A DNA stretch of 64,000 nucleotides from assembly GCF_030063475.1 (NCBI RefSeq), contig NZ_JASIRT010000021.1:1-64000 (forward strand). Reading direction: 5' to 3'. Made by a program: the position numbers and the translations under genes. The notes beneath the pieces were generated by a model. The model saw only the letters and a list, made by a program, of their open reading frames with translations, did no database searches and had not been told where the DNA came from. The stretch is from Roseomonas sp. E05 (GTDB taxonomy: Bacteria > Pseudomonadota > Alphaproteobacteria > Acetobacterales > Acetobacteraceae). Shown here piece by piece: positions 27,150 to 39,423 of the stretch (positions are counted from its first letter, which is position 1; each line of letters starts with the position of its first letter).

Positions 27150-27875
27150 TCAGGCGGCCGCGCCGGCCGAAAGGGATGGGGCGGGCAGCCTGAAGCGTCC
27201 GGCCACCGCGGGGAAGTCGGGCGCCTGCGGATGGCGCGGGCTGGGCTGCGTGCCGTCCTGCCGGCGCACGAGCTGACAGACCTGCAGCCCGGCGGCGGCG
27301 GCGGCATCCAGCTCCTCCGCCACATCGGAGAGGAACAGGATCTCGCCCGCCGGCCGGTGCAGGCCCTGGGCGATGGCCGCATAGCTGGCCGCCTCGCGCT
27401 TGCCGCCCACGGCGGTGTCGAAGAAGCCGCTGAACAGGCCGGTGAGGTCGCCCGCCGGGGAATGGCCGAAGAGCAGCTTCTGCGCCGCCACCGAGCCGGA
27501 GGAATAGACGTAGAGCCCGATCCCCGCGCGCGACCAGGCGCGCAGGCAGGGCGCCACATCCGGCCAGAGATGGCCGGTCACCTCGCCGCTGAGAAAGCCG
27601 TCGCGCCAGATCATGCCCTGCAGCGTCTTGAGCGGGCCGATCTTGGCGTCTTCCGCCATCCAGCGGCGCAGTGCGGCGCGGGGCTCCTCCCCCGGCCGCG
27701 CGGCCTGGCGGACCGCGTCCAGGCAGGCCGCCACCTCGGGCTCCGCGCCATGCGCGTCCAGGAAGGCGTCCAGCGCCCGCTCCGCGAAGGGGAACAGGGT
27801 CTCCTTCACGAAGGCGATGGCGCTGGTGGTGCCCTCGATATCCGTCAGGACGGCACTGACCGGCGCCACCGTCAC
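27150..27875 (-). CDS. mtnC: Acireductone synthase (enolase-phosphatase E1)
   Basis: A 241-residue HAD-superfamily enzyme. The catalytic loop is LTDIEGTTS with nucleophile Asp12 and Glu14. YVYSSGSV is HAD motif II, and FLSDVAEELDAA supplies motif III. It enolises and dephosphorylates 2,3-diketo-5-methylthiopentyl-1-phosphate in methionine salvage. It overlaps the mtnD stop by four bases. The sequence ends in an Ala-rich tail beyond the usual domain. Confidence 0.9.
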   Translation of the reverse strand: MTVAPVSAVLTDIEGTTSAIAFVKETLFPFAERALDAFLDAHGAEPEVAACLDAVRQAARPGEEPRAALRRWMAEDAKIGPLKTLQGMIWRDGFLSGEVTGHLWPDVAPCLRAWSRAGIGLYVYSSGSVAAQKLLFGHSPAGDLTGLFSGFFDTAVGGKREAASYAAIAQGLHRPAGEILFLSDVAEELDAAAAAGLQVCQLVRRQDGTQPSPRHPQAPDFPAVAGRFRLPAPSLSAGAAA

Positions 27876-28411
27876 TCCGTCACCGCCGGGAAGCGCTCGG
27901 AGATGTCGGTGCCTGTGTAGTGGGGCGTCCAGCCGCTGGTGTCGGTGAAGACGCGCAGCACGGTGAAGGAGGGCTCGCTGCCGGCATCGAACCAGTGCTG
28001 GGCATTGGCCGGCACGCTGATCAGGTCGCCCCGGGTGCAGTGCGCGTCGAACACCTTGCCCTCGGCATGGATGATGAAGTTGCCGGTGCCCTCGTGGAAG
28101 AAGCGGACCTCGTCCTCGGTGTGGGTGTGCTCGGCGAGGAACTTCTGCCGCATCGCCTCCTTCTGCGGGTGGTCGGGCGAGAGCTTGATCACGTCCGCCG
28201 TGCCGGCGCTGCTGCCGGCCATGAAGGCGTCGAGCTGCGGACGGTAGGCCTCCAGCACATCCTCGGCGGCGGCGCCGGCGGGCAGCGGCGCCACCTCCCA
28301 GCGCTCGAAGCGCACATTGATGGGGGCGAGCGCCGCGGCGATCTCCGCCGCATCACTGCTGCGCAGCAGCTCGGCACCCGTGGCGGCATCCCTGACGGTC
28401 AGAAGGCTCAT
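27872..28411 (-). CDS. mtnD: Acireductone dioxygenase
   Basis: A 179-residue cupin enzyme. Metal ligands are His95, His97 and Glu101 in EHTHTEDEVRFF plus His139 in PANAQHWFD. It cleaves acireductone with oxygen, giving the methionine precursor ketoacid when iron is bound or a CO-producing shunt with nickel. It overlaps both neighbours by four bases in the mtnB-D-C operon. Confidence 0.92.
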   Translation of the reverse strand: MSLLTVRDAATGAELLRSSDAAEIAAALAPINVRFERWEVAPLPAGAAAEDVLEAYRPQLDAFMAGSSAGTADVIKLSPDHPQKEAMRQKFLAEHTHTEDEVRFFHEGTGNFIIHAEGKVFDAHCTRGDLISVPANAQHWFDAGSEPSFTVLRVFTDTSGWTPHYTGTDISERFPAVTE

Positions 28412-29025
28412 CCGATCCTCCCCTCCAGAAGTTCACATTCAAGCATGAATTCAAGCGCCTCCAGCCGGGCCAGCGCCGCTTCCATCTCGCGCGCCCATAC
28501 ATAGACGCCGTGGCCGCGGATTAAATAGCCCGGAGGGATGACATCCAGGGCCGCCCAGCGGGCCTCCACCGCCGCCTGCAGGCGGGGGATGTCCTGGTCG
28601 TTGTCGAAGACCGGCACGGCCACGCGGGCGTCATGGGTGGCCAGGCCCGGGAATGCCTTCAGCAGCTCGTAGCGGGCCAGATCCAGGCTCTTCCCCGCGC
28701 GGCGGGAGAGCACCGTGTTGGCGATGGAATGGCCGTGCAGCACCGCCCCGGCCGCGGGGAAGCGGCGATAGATGCCGCAATGCAGCAAGGTTTCGGCCGA
28801 GGGGCGCAGCGCCGGATCCTCGGGCTGCCCTTGCAGATCCACCGCCACGATGGCTTCGGGCGTCAGGTGGCCTTTGTGGATGCCGGAGCGCGTGACGGCC
28901 ACCCGCCCCTCCGCCAGCCGCACCGAGAGGTTCCCGGCCGTGGCCGGCACCCAGTTGCGCCGGTCCATTCGGCGGCCGGCTCCGATGATGGCGTCGATGG
29001 CGGGCTGAGGGATGGGCAGCGTCAT
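28408..29025 (-). CDS. mtnB: Methylthioribulose-1-phosphate dehydratase
   Basis: A 205-residue class II aldolase-fold protein. VLHGHS and RGHGVYVW supply the zinc-binding histidines, and ATAGNLSVRL is the substrate phosphate region. In this operon it performs the dehydration step of the 5-methylthioadenosine salvage route. The ATG at 29025 matches the family N-terminus; the longer frame upstream is unsupported. First gene of mtnBDC. mtnA and mtnN are not in the window. Confidence 0.9.
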   Translation of the reverse strand: MTLPIPQPAIDAIIGAGRRMDRRNWVPATAGNLSVRLAEGRVAVTRSGIHKGHLTPEAIVAVDLQGQPEDPALRPSAETLLHCGIYRRFPAAGAVLHGHSIANTVLSRRAGKSLDLARYELLKAFPGLATHDARVAVPVFDNDQDIPRLQAAVEARWAALDVIPPGYLIRGHGVYVWAREMEAALARLEALEFMLECELLEGRIG

Positions 29026-29205
29026 GCGGGGCGCTCCGGAGCGGCGGCGGGCGGTCGCGGCGCTAATAGCGCAGTCCCGGCCCGCTCCGCCAGGGGAGCT
29101 CCGTCCGGCCTTCCGCCGGCAGAGGGGGGAAACAACAACGGCCAGGGGGGCCTCCGCCACCCTGGCCGCGTTCCGGCTTATCGGGCCGGTCGTCCCGTGC
29201 GCGGC

Positions 29206-29478
29206 TCAGGCCGCGGGGTGGGAGGAATTGGAGGTGTTCGGCTGGGCGCTGCCGGTGGGGCGGGTCGGTGCCGGCCCGGGAAGATTGCCGGCCGGCGGCT
29301 GGTTCGACTCCGCCGCCATTGAGGCATCCTTCTCGTCATCGTCCTCCTTCATGTTCTGCTTGAAGGACTTGATGCCCTTGGCGAGATCGCCCATGAGGCC
29401 GCTGATCTTGCCGCCGCCGAACAGCAGCAGAATGACCAGCAGCACGACAAGCCAGTGCCAGATGCTGAAGGAACCCAT
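29206..29478 (-). CDS. tatA: Twin-arginine translocase subunit TatA
   Basis: A 90-residue protein with the TatA layout: a short N-terminus MGSFSIWHW, one membrane helix ([12 protein letters not shown]), a hinge GGGKI, an amphipathic helix [17 protein letters not shown], then an acidic and proline-rich tail. TatA oligomers form the transport pore for folded proteins. The start at 29478 gives the canonical N-terminus. tatB and tatC are not adjacent, which is common in related genomes where they lie elsewhere. Confidence 0.88.
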   Translation of the reverse strand: MGSFSIWHWLVVLLVILLLFGGGKISGLMGDLAKGIKSFKQNMKEDDDEKDASMAAESNQPPAGNLPGPAPTRPTGSAQPNTSNSSHPAA

Positions 29479-29830
29479 AGCCACGCCTCGATCCAGTTGG
29501 GCGGCCAGCGGCCTGGAAGGAATGGCCCCGCCGGCCTGACCGCGTCTCCTCGCCTCGATGGAGGACAGTAGTGTCCCGACCGCCATCACGCAAATGAGCA
29601 GATGGCGTGAATCGCGCCGGGAAACAACCGGCTCTTGTCATTCCGTGAAAATTCGTCCATCTTTGCCGTGATCCGGGCCCCTCTGGCGACCCGGCGGGTG
29701 TTCCGGCCTGACCGGTGCCTCCCGCCTTCGCGATGTCGGATCGACTAATCGCGCAATCGGGCCCGGCGCGCTTCCACCCTGGAGAATGGTGTTCTGTCCG
29801 GCCGGGCCTCAGAGAGGAGAACCGTTCGGC
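29479..29830. other. Intergenic region between divergent tatA and terC
   Basis: About 350 bases without a supported gene. It should hold the promoters of tatA (minus) and the TerC gene (plus). I looked for the conserved manganese-riboswitch pattern that precedes some terC/alx genes and did not see it. Confidence 0.6.
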
Positions 29831-30811
29831 ATGGAAGCCTCACCCGTTTTCTGGCTCGCATTCAACGCGGCCGTTCTCGGCCTGCTGTTGCTGGATCTCG
29901 GCGTATTCGCCCGGAAAAACGCCCAGGGCGACCCCGTCCCGGTGCCGGTGCGCACCGCCCTCATCAAGTCGGCCGCCTATGCCGGCCTGGCCCTCGCCTT
30001 CTTCGTCTGGCTGCGCCTGAGCTACGGCGCCTCCCCGGAGGAGCGTAGCGCCAAGAGCCTGGAGTTCCTGACCGGCTATCTGATCGAGTGGTCGCTCTCG
30101 GTCGATAACATCTTCGTCTTCGTCCTGCTCTTCGCGAAGTTCGGCGTGCCCCCCGCCTACCAGCACCGGGTGCTGTTCTGGGGCATCCTGGGCGCGCTGC
30201 TGATGCGCGGCGTCATGATCGTGGTCGGCACCGCGCTGCTGCGCGAGTTCGACTGGCTGATGGTGGTCTTCGGCCTGTTCCTGGTGTGGTCGGGCTGGAA
30301 GATGCTGCGCGCCGCCGAGGAGGAGCCGGACCCGACCAACAGCCCCGTGCTGCGCTGGCTGCGCCGCCACCTGCCGGTGACGGAGGGCTTCCGTGGCAAT
30401 GCCTTCACCGCGCGGGAGGGCGGCCGGCTGATGGTCACGCCGCTGCTGCTGGTGCTGGTGCTGATCGAACTGACCGATCTGTTCTTCGCGCTCGACAGCA
30501 TTCCCGCAATCTTCGCCGTCTCGACCGACCCGTTCATCGTCTACACGGCGAATGTCTTCGCCATCCTCGGCCTGCGGGCGATGTACTTCGCCCTGGCCGG
30601 CATCATTCACCGCTTCAAATACCTGAAGCATGGGCTTTCGATTGTGCTAATGATCGTCGGCGCCAAGATGCTGGCCAACTGGTACGCCGGCGGCAAGGCG
30701 GTGCCGGTGGAGTATGCCCTGCTGGTGACGGGCGGCATCATTACCGGCTCGATCATCCTCTCCCTGTGGAAGACGCGGAGCGAGCGGGCAGGCGTGACGT
30801 CCGCCGAGTGA
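29831..30811 (+). CDS. TerC family integral membrane protein (Alx-like)
   Basis: A 326-residue protein with about nine membrane segments. TerC signatures are EWSLSVDNIFVFVLLFAKF, with its conserved Asp-Asn, and a second acidic site in IELTDLFFALDSIPAIFA. The family includes manganese exporters (Alx/MntP-like) and tellurite-resistance-associated proteins. A metal-export role is known for some members and inferred here. The ATG at 29831 has AGAGAGGAGA upstream. A strong 12-bp hairpin follows. Confidence 0.88.
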   Translation: MEASPVFWLAFNAAVLGLLLLDLGVFARKNAQGDPVPVPVRTALIKSAAYAGLALAFFVWLRLSYGASPEERSAKSLEFLTGYLIEWSLSVDNIFVFVLLFAKFGVPPAYQHRVLFWGILGALLMRGVMIVVGTALLREFDWLMVVFGLFLVWSGWKMLRAAEEEPDPTNSPVLRWLRRHLPVTEGFRGNAFTAREGGRLMVTPLLLVLVLIELTDLFFALDSIPAIFAVSTDPFIVYTANVFAILGLRAMYFALAGIIHRFKYLKHGLSIVLMIVGAKMLANWYAGGKAVPVEYALLVTGGIITGSIILSLWKTRSERAGVTSAE

Positions 30812-30850
30812 AGGGATGGCGCGGTCCGGGATGACACGGTCAATCCCGGC

Positions 30851-30878
30851 GGGGCCAGGGGCGGACGCCCCTGGCCCC
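30851..30878 (+). terminator. Hairpin downstream of terC
   Basis: GGGGCCAGGGGC and GCCCCTGGCCCC pair perfectly over 12 bases around a GGAC loop, 39 bases after the stop codon. There is no T-tract. Confidence 0.6.
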
Positions 30879-31245
30879 GGACCCGCCCCGCAAACCGGAC
30901 TTCTGCCGCGCGTTCCCTTCCTGCGGGCCGCATCGCGTTCCTCGATGCAGAAGACAGAGGACTTCCGCGAGCCGTTCCGACCGGGCCGAAGCCCTGATTG
31001 TCTGTACCGACTGCGCTGTTCCTGGCCGGGCTGAGCCATCTGCGGCACCCTTTGTTTCCCGCCTGACCTCCCTCGGGCCCGCGGCGCACCGGATGCCCGA
31101 CTCCGCCGCCGAGGCCGATCAGCCTCTTGGAACATCATAAGCCCTGCTCCGCTGTCCGCCGTTCGCAGGCTGCCAGACCAGGGTTCCGTTGCAGGCACCG
31201 TTTGAATGCTGGAACCGGGTCGGGAAGCAGCGTAAAAACGGCGTC
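30879..31245. other. Intergenic region upstream of the Crp/Fnr gene
   Basis: About 370 bases without a convincing gene. Reading frames here lack domain features. It presumably includes the Crp/Fnr gene promoter, but I see no clear FNR-type palindrome. Confidence 0.5.
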
Positions 31246-31977
31246 ATGTCGGTAAAACCCAACTTGACACCCCTGCCCGGAAGCTGTTCTGCCTGCGCGG
31301 TCCGGCCTTTCGCCCTGTTTCGGGTTGTGCCCCAGGCACAGGTGGGGGAGATCGCGCGCGTCCGTTCGGCCGTGCGGCTGGTGCGGGCCAACGAGGTGAT
31401 CCGGGACGGCGTGTTCACCCTCTATGCCGGCTGGGCCTTCTCCTGGACCACGACGACCGACGGGCGCCGGCAGATCCTCGACTTCCACCTGCCCGGCGAC
31501 CTTGTCGAGCGCAGCGAGGACGGTGCCGAGGTCTCCGCGCTGACCGATGCCAGCTTCTGCGCCCTGTCGCGGGATCGCCTGTGCGAGTTCATGGGGCGCG
31601 ATCCGGGCCTGGCCCTCTCCTACGCCGATGGACTTTCGCGTGACCGGGCACGGCTACGGGAGCGGCTGACCAGCCTGGGCCGACGCGACGCGGTGGGGCG
31701 AGTGGCGCACCTGTTGCTGGAACTGCATACCCGGCTGCAGCGCCGCGGCGGCGCCGACCGCACCGGCGCGCCACTGCCGCTGAAGCAGGCGCATCTGGCC
31801 GACGCGCTGGGGCTCTCCGTGGAGCATGCCAACCGCGCCCTGGCGACCCTGCGGCGCGAGGAGGTGGCCTCCCTGCAAAAGGGCCGGCTGGAGATCCTGG
31901 ACCGGCCCGAAATGGAGGAACTGGCCGGCTGGTCGATCGCACCGGCGGAGGCGCCGGTGATCACGGCGAAGGCCTGA
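31246..31977 (+). CDS. Crp/Fnr family transcriptional regulator
   Basis: A 243-residue regulator with an N-terminal cupin-like sensor domain and a C-terminal winged helix (LKQAHLADALGLSVEHANRA, the recognition helix region). An N-terminal Cys pair with an adjacent Arg (SCSACAVRPF) recalls FNR-type clusters, but the four-Cys set of true FNR is incomplete, so oxygen sensing is uncertain. The ATG at 31246 is preferred over one 19 codons upstream because homology begins there. The target genes are unknown. Confidence 0.8.
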   Translation: MSVKPNLTPLPGSCSACAVRPFALFRVVPQAQVGEIARVRSAVRLVRANEVIRDGVFTLYAGWAFSWTTTTDGRRQILDFHLPGDLVERSEDGAEVSALTDASFCALSRDRLCEFMGRDPGLALSYADGLSRDRARLRERLTSLGRRDAVGRVAHLLLELHTRLQRRGGADRTGAPLPLKQAHLADALGLSVEHANRALATLRREEVASLQKGRLEILDRPEMEELAGWSIAPAEAPVITAKA

Positions 31978-31992
31978 ACCACCGCCCCTTGC

Positions 31993-33015
31993 TTAGCGCC
32001 GCCTTGGCGGCCCGGCGAAGCAGGCCAGCACGCCAAGCGCGCCCAGCCCCAGCAGCATCGTCGCCAACCCCGGCGAGCGGTTCAGCGCCATCTGCGGACT
32101 GTGACGCAGGGCCTCCTGCCCGAAGGCGCCATGCACCGGCGATGGAGTGGCGGAGGGGCGGAACAGCGTCTCCTCGCGCTGGTCCTTCGCCTGCGCCGAA
32201 TGGGAGACCTGCATCTCCGGCCCGAACCGGCCCAGCGCCCAGTCCAGCACGCCCGGCATCACGGTATTGGCCAGGCCGAAGGCGACGGTCTGGCCGCCCA
32301 CCTTCACCTCGCGCCGACGACTGGTGACGGCGAGATGGATGGCCTCCGCCACGATCTCGGGCTCATAGACCGGCGGCGGCGGGCGCGGCACGCCATCCTT
32401 CAGGCGCGAAGCCGCGTGGTTGAAGAAGGGTGTGTTGGTCGAGGGCGGGTGCACGATGCCGAGATGCACCGCGCTGTTGTCGTGCAACAGCTCGGCCCGC
32501 ACCGCCTCGGTGAAGCCGGCGACGGCGTATTTCGCCGCGGAATAGGCGGATTGCAGCGGAACTGCCCGCATCGCCACGGCAGAGCCGATATTGACGATGG
32601 TGCCCCGGTTGCGCGGCTGCATCCGCCGCAGCGCAACCCGCGTACCGTTCACCACGCCGAGATAGGTGACCTGGGTGACGCGGAGATAGTCCTCCTCCGA
32701 AAGGTCCATGAAGCGGCCATAGGCGCTCACTCCCGCATCGTTCACCCAGGCCTGGATCGGCCCCAGCTTCGCCTCGATCTCCGTGGCGGCCCGCTCCAGC
32801 GCCGCCGCATCCGAGACATCCGCGGCAGCCGCGCAGCCCTTCCCTCCGGCGCGGCGCACATCGGCCAGGGCGGCCTCCAGCCCGGCCTCCCCGCGCGCGA
32901 TCAGCCCGACATCCCATCCCCGCTGCGCGAAGAGAGCGGCGGTACAGCGGCCGATGCCGGAGGAGCCTCCGGTGATGGCCAGGACAGGGCGGGACGCGGC
33001 AGGACGGTCGGACAT
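31993..33015 (-). CDS. SDR family oxidoreductase with C-terminal extension
   Basis: A 340-residue short-chain dehydrogenase. The cofactor motif GGSSGIG (residues 16-22), the NDAG motif and the catalytic YSAAK are all present. The first 250 residues form the usual domain. The last 90, including a hydrophobic LATMLLGLGALGVLACF segment, are an extension that may anchor it to the membrane. The substrate is unknown. It is divergent from topoisomerase IB. Confidence 0.82.
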   Translation of the reverse strand: MSDRPAASRPVLAITGGSSGIGRCTAALFAQRGWDVGLIARGEAGLEAALADVRRAGGKGCAAAADVSDAAALERAATEIEAKLGPIQAWVNDAGVSAYGRFMDLSEEDYLRVTQVTYLGVVNGTRVALRRMQPRNRGTIVNIGSAVAMRAVPLQSAYSAAKYAVAGFTEAVRAELLHDNSAVHLGIVHPPSTNTPFFNHAASRLKDGVPRPPPPVYEPEIVAEAIHLAVTSRRREVKVGGQTVAFGLANTVMPGVLDWALGRFGPEMQVSHSAQAKDQREETLFRPSATPSPVHGAFGQEALRHSPQMALNRSPGLATMLLGLGALGVLACFAGPPRRR

Positions 33016-33199
33016 GGCAGCGCTTCTCTCCTGCTGGACGGAAGGGAGGACCGCCCGCAGGGGCAGCCCTTCCCTTTCACTACCGGCCGGGCGGGGCGAG
33101 GTTCCCGCACCGTGCGCACGCCAGGCCAGGCGGAACCAGCCATAGCTCTCCTGCGTTCAGCTCCTGCAACTCAGGCGACATAGAGCGAGAGCCTCGATC

Positions 33200-34321
33200 A
33201 TGCTCACCGAAGCCGCCACGGCGGTCGCGACACCCCAGCGCCACGCCTCCCCTGCCCCGCCGCCCGAGGCGAAGGCCGAGGCGGCCGCGGCCGGGCTGCG
33301 CTACGTCTCCGACGAGATGCCGGGCCTGACCCGGCGGCGCAGCGGCAGCGGCTTCACCTACCGCGACGCCGAAGGTCGGACGGTGCGGGACAAGGCGGTG
33401 CTCCAGCGGGTGCGCAGCCTGGCCATCCCGCCCGCCTGGACCGAGGTGTGGATCTGCCCCTACCCCGACGGCCACATCCAGGCCACCGGGCGCGACGCCA
33501 AGGGCCGCAAGCAGTACCGCTACCATCCCGACTGGCGGGCGGCACGGGACGCCACGAAGTTCCAGCACATCATGGACTTCGCCCGCAGCCTGCCGGCGCT
33601 GCGCGCGCGCGTCCAGGACGACATGGCGAAGCGCGGCCTGGGGCGGGAGAAGGTGCTCGCCACCGTCGTCCACCTGCTGGACACCACGCTCATCCGCGTG
33701 GGCAACGAGGACTATGCCCAGGCGAACAAAAGCTACGGCCTGACCACCCTGCGCGACCGCCATGTGGCGATCGAGGGAAGCGCGCTGCGCTTCGCCTTCC
33801 GGGCCAAGAGCGGCAAGGAATGGCGCCTCTCCATCCGCGACCGGCGCGTCGCCAAGGTGGTGCGGGCCTGCCAGGACCTGCCGGGCCAGACGCTGTTTCA
33901 GTATCTCGACGAGAATGGCGAACGGCAGGCCATCGATTCGGCCGATGTGAACGAGTACCTGCGCGCCGCCACCGGGCACGACATCACCGCCAAGGACTTC
34001 CGCACCTGGGCCGGCACCGTGCTTGCCGCCATGGCGCTCGCCGAGTTCGAGCACTTTGATACGAAGGCCGCGGCGAAGCGCAACGTGAAGGCAGCGATCG
34101 AGCACACCGCAGCGCGGCTCGGCAACACGCCCACCATCTGCCGCAAGTGCTACGTCCATCCGGAAGTGGTGGGCAGCTACCTGGAGGGCGCGCTGCTCGT
34201 GCAGGTCCGCCGCGAGGTGGAGGCCGAGTTGCGGGAGGATCTGGCGGAGCTGAAGCCCGAGGAGGCGGCGGTGCTCGCCTTCCTGCGCGAGCGCCTCGCC
34301 GCCGCGACGGAGGCGGCCTGA
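33200..34321 (+). CDS. DNA topoisomerase IB (poxvirus type)
   Basis: A 373-residue type IB topoisomerase. The N-terminal domain (about residues 30-110) carries PPAWTEVWICP and HIQATGRDAKGRKQYRYHP. The catalytic domain has RVGNEDYAQANKSYGLTTLR, and the active-site tyrosine lies in CRKCYVHPEV near the C-terminus. It relaxes supercoils by transient 3'-phosphotyrosine linkage. This monomeric form is common in alphaproteobacteria. Confidence 0.92.
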   Translation: MLTEAATAVATPQRHASPAPPPEAKAEAAAAGLRYVSDEMPGLTRRRSGSGFTYRDAEGRTVRDKAVLQRVRSLAIPPAWTEVWICPYPDGHIQATGRDAKGRKQYRYHPDWRAARDATKFQHIMDFARSLPALRARVQDDMAKRGLGREKVLATVVHLLDTTLIRVGNEDYAQANKSYGLTTLRDRHVAIEGSALRFAFRAKSGKEWRLSIRDRRVAKVVRACQDLPGQTLFQYLDENGERQAIDSADVNEYLRAATGHDITAKDFRTWAGTVLAAMALAEFEHFDTKAAAKRNVKAAIEHTAARLGNTPTICRKCYVHPEVVGSYLEGALLVQVRREVEAELREDLAELKPEEAAVLAFLRERLAAATEAA

Positions 34322-34336
34322 GGGCCGCCTCTCCCT

Positions 34337-34912
34337 TCAGCGTGGACGCAGCTCCAGGCTGAGCCGGCCGATGGCGTGCAGCGCCAGGAACAGGCCGGGC
34401 AGGTCCAGCGCCTGCAGCATCAGCCCCTGCGGAATGCCCGCCAGCAGCCGCTCCAGCGGCCAGAGCTCCACCGTGATGTCCTCCCCCGCCTCATGCGCGG
34501 TCGGGCCGGCGGGCACGGCGTCCAGCGCCAGCACAGTGTGGACGCGGTTGCGGTGCGTGACAGTGTTGGGGCTGAGGCTGGAGATCAGGCGCAGCGCGGG
34601 CGCGGCATAGCCCGTTTCCTCGCGCAGCTCGCGCGCCGCGCCCTCCAGCGGGCTGGTGTCGGAAGGGTCCATGCGGCCGGCAGGCAGTTCCAGCGAGGAG
34701 GCGCGCGCGCCGTGCCGGTACTGGCGCACCATCACCAGCTCGTCGGCCGGCGTGATCGCCACCACATGCACCCAGTCCGGGTAGTTGAAGGTGTAGAAGG
34801 GGTCGAGGATGTTGCCGCGGGCGTCGCGGCAGGCATCGGCGGTGACGTCGATCCAACGGTCCCGCACCACGGTGCGGCTGGACAGAACCTGCCAGGGAGG
34901 GGTTTCGCTCAT
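34337..34912 (-). CDS. NUDIX hydrolase (ADP-ribose pyrophosphatase-like)
   Basis: A 191-residue NUDIX protein. ELPAGRMDPSD starts the NUDIX box and RELREETGY ends it, supplying the metal-binding glutamates. Compared with the standard spacing there appears to be one extra residue between the Gly and the REL(x)EE part, and Asp stands where the first Glu is usual. The overall layout fits nucleoside-diphosphate-sugar or ADP-ribose hydrolases. The ATG at 34912 begins MSETPP. It is convergent with topoisomerase IB. Confidence 0.78.
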   Translation of the reverse strand: MSETPPWQVLSSRTVVRDRWIDVTADACRDARGNILDPFYTFNYPDWVHVVAITPADELVMVRQYRHGARASSLELPAGRMDPSDTSPLEGAARELREETGYAAPALRLISSLSPNTVTHRNRVHTVLALDAVPAGPTAHEAGEDITVELWPLERLLAGIPQGLMLQALDLPGLFLALHAIGRLSLELRPR

Positions 34913-35062
34913 GGCGCCAGGATGCGGCGCCGGCCGCCCCCGGTCCACCGCCTCGTCCGCCGGACCGGCGACAATCCGGCCCGGAAACTCTCCGGCCGGG
35001 CTTTTCTCCCGGCGGTTCCGGGGTGAAGGTCGGTCCCGGCCACATCAGAATGAGGAACCCGC

Positions 35063-36076
35063 ATGCGAGCGACACTGAACGAGGACATGGCCGGCCGTTT
35101 CGCCGGCATCGCCCTGGGCCATGTCACGCGGGAGTATCCCAACAAGCTCACGCATGGCCTGGCCGGACCGGAGGATGCCCGGACCCCCAGCGCGCTGCAC
35201 CCGGTCTTCTACGGCAGCTTCGACTGGCACTCCTGCGTCCATGCCTATTGGATGCTGGCCCATCTGCTGCGGCGCTTCCCCGACATGGCGCCGGCCAGCG
35301 CCGTGCGCGACCTGTTCGACCGGCAGCTGACCCCGGAAAAGATCGCCGGGGAGTGCGCCTATCTCGCCCAGCCCACGGCGCGCGGCTTCGAGCGCCCCTA
35401 TGGCTGGGCCTGGCTGCTGAAGCTGGCGGCGGAGCTGAAGGGCCTCCCCGACATGCCATGGTCTGAGCATCTGGCGCCGCTGGCCGAGGTCTTCGTGCAG
35501 CGCTTCCGCGACTTCCTGCCCAAGGCGACCTATCCGGTGCGGGTGGGCACGCATTTCAACACCGCCTTCGGGCTGCGGCTGGCCGCCGACTATGCCGAGG
35601 CGACGGAGGACGCCGCCTTCCTCGCCCTGCTGCGCGAGACCGCCGGGCGCTGGTACGGGAATGACGAGGACTGCCCGGCCTGGGGGGAGCCGAGCGGCGA
35701 CGACTTCCTCTCCCCTGCCCTGATCGAGGCCGAATGCATGCGGCGCCTGCTGCCACCCGAGCAGTTCGCCTACTGGTTCGACCGCTTCCTGCCCCGCCTG
35801 GCCACCGCCCAGCCGATGCCGCTGTTCCGTCCGGCGGAAGTCAGCGACCGCTCGGACGGCAAGATCGCCCATCTGGACGGGCTCAATCTCAGCCGCGCCT
35901 GGTGCTGGCGTGCGCTGGCGCGGGCGCTGCCGGCGGAGGACCCGCGCCGGGTGCTGATGGACCGCGTGGCGGATCTGCACCTCACCGCCGGCCTCCCGCA
36001 TGTGGCAGGCGACTACATGGGCGAGCACTGGCTGGCCAGCTTCGCCGTGCTGGCCCTGGAGGCGGGGGAGGCCTGA
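35063..36076 (+). CDS. DUF2891 domain-containing protein
   Basis: A 337-residue protein matching the DUF2891 family along its whole length (YPNKLTHGL, HPVFYGSFDWHSCVH, RPYGWAWLLKLAAEL, LNLSRAWCWR and GDYMGEHWLASFA). These Trp/His-rich repeats suggest an alpha/alpha-barrel like those of glycoside-processing enzymes, which is inference only. No signal peptide is seen. The function is unknown. Confidence 0.85.
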   Translation: MRATLNEDMAGRFAGIALGHVTREYPNKLTHGLAGPEDARTPSALHPVFYGSFDWHSCVHAYWMLAHLLRRFPDMAPASAVRDLFDRQLTPEKIAGECAYLAQPTARGFERPYGWAWLLKLAAELKGLPDMPWSEHLAPLAEVFVQRFRDFLPKATYPVRVGTHFNTAFGLRLAADYAEATEDAAFLALLRETAGRWYGNDEDCPAWGEPSGDDFLSPALIEAECMRRLLPPEQFAYWFDRFLPRLATAQPMPLFRPAEVSDRSDGKIAHLDGLNLSRAWCWRALARALPAEDPRRVLMDRVADLHLTAGLPHVAGDYMGEHWLASFAVLALEAGEA

Positions 36077-36106
36077 GCCTCCCTCACCCGTCGGCGGAAA
36101 AGCCCA

Positions 36107-36126
36107 GGGGAGAATGGCCTCTCCCC
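36107..36126 (+). terminator. Hairpin between convergent DUF2891 and gcvP genes
   Basis: GGGGAGA and TCTCCCC pair around ATGGCC, between the two stop codons. It is short and without a T-tract. Confidence 0.45.
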
Positions 36127-36136
36127 CGGCACTTCC

Positions 36137-39033
<2,897 letters not shown>

Positions 39034-39037
<4 letters not shown>

Positions 39038-39411
39038 GCCTGGCTGTCCACGAAGGCCTGATAGGCGTCGGCGTCCATCAGGGCGTCGATCTCGGCGGTG
39101 TCGGCCGGCTCTATCTTGAAGAACCAGCCGGCGCCGGTGGGGTCGCTGTTCACCTGGGCCGGGTCGTCCGGCAGGGCGGCGTTCACCTCGGTGATCTTGC
39201 CGGCGATCGGCGCATAGACGTCGGAGGCGGCCTTCACGCTCTCGACCACGGCAATGGAGTCGCCGGCGGCCACCTCACGCCCGACCTCGGGCAGGTCCAC
39301 GAAGACCACGTCGCCGAGGGCGGTCTGCGCGTGGTCGGTGATGCCGACGGTGGCGACGCCACCCTCCAGCCGCACCCATTCATGGTCCTTGGAGAACTTC
39401 AGATCGGCCAT
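39034..39411 (-). CDS. gcvH: Glycine cleavage system H protein
   Basis: A 125-residue lipoyl carrier. The lipoylated lysine lies in [14 protein letters not shown], the standard H-protein site. It shuttles the aminomethyl group from GcvP to GcvT and reducing equivalents to the L protein (not in this window). It begins 12 bases after gcvT. Confidence 0.95.
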
Positions 39412-39423
39412 CGGGGCAGGTCC

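Noticed and set aside
29641-29830. Possible yybP-ykoY manganese riboswitch upstream of terC
   Set aside because: The conserved core sequences and paired elements could not be found by eye.
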